A DNA stretch of 6,048 bases from Candidatus Dormiibacterota bacterium. GTDB taxonomy: Bacteria; Chloroflexota; Dormibacteria; Aeolococcales; Aeolococcaceae. Positions within the stretch are counted from its first letter, which is position 1. Every line of letters starts with the position of its first letter. Below the pieces are notes generated by a model. That model was given only the letters and a program-made list of their open reading frames with translations, did no database searches and was not told the origin of the DNA. Location of the stretch: the NCBI GenBank assembly GCA_003136295.1, contig PLDZ01000028.1:8726-14773 (forward strand). Direction: 5' to 3'. Position numbers and translations under genes: made by a program. Positions 5,034 to 6,048 of this stretch are shown one piece after another.

Positions 5034-5429
5034 ATGGCCAAGAAGAAGAAGGTCGTCCGAACCCGTCGCCGCGAGCGCAAGAACATCGCGGTCGGTCAGG
5101 CGCACGTCCTGGCGACGTTCAACAACACCATCGTCAGCCTCACCGACCCCGACGGCAACGTCATCGCCTGGGGATCGGCGGGTGCGCAGGGCTTCAAGGG
5201 GTCGCGCAAGAGCACCCCGTTCGCCGCGCAGGTCACCGCCGAGGCGGCCGCCCGCCGCGCCATGGAACATGGCCTGAAATCGATCGAGATTTTCGTCAAG
5301 GGCCCGGGCGCCGGTCGCGAGGCCGCCATCCGCAGCCTCCAGGCGAGCGGGCTCGACGTCAGCGCCATCTCCGACGTGACCCCGATTCCTCACAACGGCT
5401 GCCGCCCGCCGAAGCGGCGCCGGGTCTAG
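5034..5429 (+). CDS. rpsK: 30S ribosomal protein S11
   Basis: S11 lies on the platform of the small subunit near the E site and the Shine-Dalgarno helix. The 131 residues are full length. The N terminus is very basic (MAKKKKVVRTRRRERK). The conserved body follows: GQAHVLATFNNTIVSLTDPD (21-40), GSAGAQGFKGSRKSTPFAAQ (47-66) and VKGPGAGREAAIRSL (88-102). The near-invariant end DVTPIPHNGCRPPKRRRV is at 114-131. N121-G122 matches the Asn-Gly site known to become isoaspartate in E. coli S11 (N119). The ATG start is 3 bases after the rpsM stop with only a weak upstream purine run, which suggests translation by re-initiation after rpsM. Confidence 0.98.
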   Translation: MAKKKKVVRTRRRERKNIAVGQAHVLATFNNTIVSLTDPDGNVIAWGSAGAQGFKGSRKSTPFAAQVTAEAAARRAMEHGLKSIEIFVKGPGAGREAAIRSLQASGLDVSAISDVTPIPHNGCRPPKRRRV

Positions 5430-5434
5430 GGGGG
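5428..5434 (+). promoter_or_regulatory. Shine-Dalgarno for rpsD
   Basis: AGGGGGG overlaps the rpsK TAG stop and ends 3 bases before the rpsD ATG at 5438 (its first AGGGG ends 5 bases before). It is the clearest ribosome-binding site in the second block. Confidence 0.65.
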
Positions 5435-5437
5435 TCG

Positions 5438-6048
5438 ATGGCCAACCAAGCCGGTCCCGTCTGTCGCCTCTGCCGTCGCGAGGGCGCCAAGCTCTATCTG
5501 AAGGGCGCCAAATGCGTGACCAACTGCACCTTTGACAAGCGAAGCGGGCTGCTGCCCGGGCAGCACGGGCTCGCGCGCCGACGCAAGGCAAGCGACTACG
5601 GCATTCAGCTCCGCGCCAAGCAGAAGGCGCGCCGCATCTATGGTGTCCTCGAGACGCAATTCCGCCACTACTTCGAACGCGCCGAGGGTGCCGAGGGCGT
5701 CACCGGTACCGTCCTGCTTCAGCAGCTCGAGCGCCGGCTCGACAACGTCGTCTACCGGCTCGGGCTCGCCAGCTCGCGTCGCGAGGCGCGCCAGCTCGTG
5801 AGCCATCGACACTTCAAGGTCAACGGACGGGCGCTGAACATCGCGTCCGCGCAGCTGCGCCCCGGGGACATCGTCGAGGTGCGGGAGCGCAGCCGCAAGA
5901 TGCTGGTGCTCGAGAATGCGCAGCAGCTGGTGTCGGGCAGGTCGGTCCCCGAGTGGCTGACCCTTGACGCCGGGGCGCTGAAGGGCACGGTCACACGTTT
6001 GCCCGAGCGCCATGAGATGGAACAACAAATCGAAGAGCAGCTCATCGT
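5438..6048 (+). CDS. rpsD: 30S ribosomal protein S4, zinc-binding form (3' end outside window)
   Basis: S4 is a primary 16S rRNA binder that nucleates 30S assembly and affects fidelity; in some bacteria it also represses its own operon. 203 complete codons are present and the frame is open at the edge, ending ...EEQLI plus GT. Since the family normally ends LIVEFYSR or similar, only about five codons should be missing. The N-terminal zinc motif is C9-X2-C12-X13-C26-X3-C30, so this is a C+ form; the last spacing is X3 where the Thermus protein has X4. Then come LLPGQHGLARRRKASDYGIQ (38-57), LRAKQKARRIYGVLETQFRHYF (58-79) and the S4 RNA-binding domain from about residue 99: ERRLDNVVYRLGLASSRREA (98-117) with RQLVSHRHFKVNGR (118-131). 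Start ATG 5438 is 8 bases after the rpsK stop. rpoA and rplQ would be expected next. Confidence 0.97.
   Translation, partial: MANQAGPVCRLCRREGAKLYLKGAKCVTNCTFDKRSGLLPGQHGLARRRKASDYGIQLRAKQKARRIYGVLETQFRHYFERAEGAEGVTGTVLLQQLERRLDNVVYRLGLASSRREARQLVSHRHFKVNGRALNIASAQLRPGDIVEVRERSRKMLVLENAQQLVSGRSVPEWLTLDAGALKGTVTRLPERHEMEQQIEEQLI

Noticed and set aside
4374..5591. 405-codon open frame on the minus strand opposite rpmJ, rpsM, rpsK and the start of rpsD
   Set aside because: It lies antisense to four certain ribosomal genes. Its protein is Arg/Ala/Asp-rich with no recognisable domain, as expected for a shadow frame in GC-rich DNA with strong third-position bias.

Overview
This window is a stretch of the bacterial spc/alpha ribosomal-protein supercluster, all on the + strand. 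It holds the last 15 codons of rplR, then rpsE, rpmD, rplO, secY, adk, map, an intergenic leader with a promoter, then rpmJ, rpsM, rpsK and an rpsD that runs off the right edge a few codons before its expected end. Coding density is near total. The only real gap is 4331-4520, between map and rpmJ. I found no mobile element, CRISPR array, tRNA, rRNA or sign of horizontal transfer.

The DNA is strongly GC-rich, with G/C at most third codon positions. The proteins suggest a high-GC lineage of the Chloroflexota / Candidatus Dormibacterota / deep-branching Actinomycetota type. The reasons are an L30 gene, an adenylate kinase with a short zinc-free LID, zinc-binding (C+) forms of both L36 and S4, and Shine-Dalgarno-led GTG starts. 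The phylum assignment is tentative and comes from remembered family patterns, not from a search.

First block, 1-4330: rplR-rpsE-rpmD-rplO-secY-adk-map. From rpsE to map, all five consecutive junctions are 4-base stop/start overlaps (GTGA four times, ATGA once), and rpsE begins on the base after the rplR stop. This is a continuous chain for translational coupling. Its products are ribosomal proteins S5, L30 and L15, the SecY translocon channel, adenylate kinase and methionine aminopeptidase. S5, L30 and especially L15 carry C-terminal tails beyond the usual family length. The L15 tail is about 99 residues, basic and then acidic, and its last codons also supply the secY ribosome-binding site.

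Second block, 4345-6048: a good sigma-70-type promoter (TTGCCT, 18 bp, TATACT) lies just after map and should drive rpmJ-rpsM-rpsK-rpsD and presumably rpoA-rplQ beyond the window. infA (IF-1), which commonly sits between map and rpmJ, is absent. In its place is a leader of about 140 nt with possible hairpins, a possible pairing that covers the bases before the rpmJ start, and two small open frames joined to each other and to rpmJ by ATGA overlaps. This leader is the least explained part of the window. It could be an autoregulatory leader or a chance arrangement.

The genes belong to one functional theme: building the ribosome (S5, L30, L15, L36, S13, S11, S4), membrane insertion of nascent proteins (SecY), N-terminal Met removal (MetAP) and adenine nucleotide balance (Adk). 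I see no convincing undescribed system. The findings are variations on a well-known operon.
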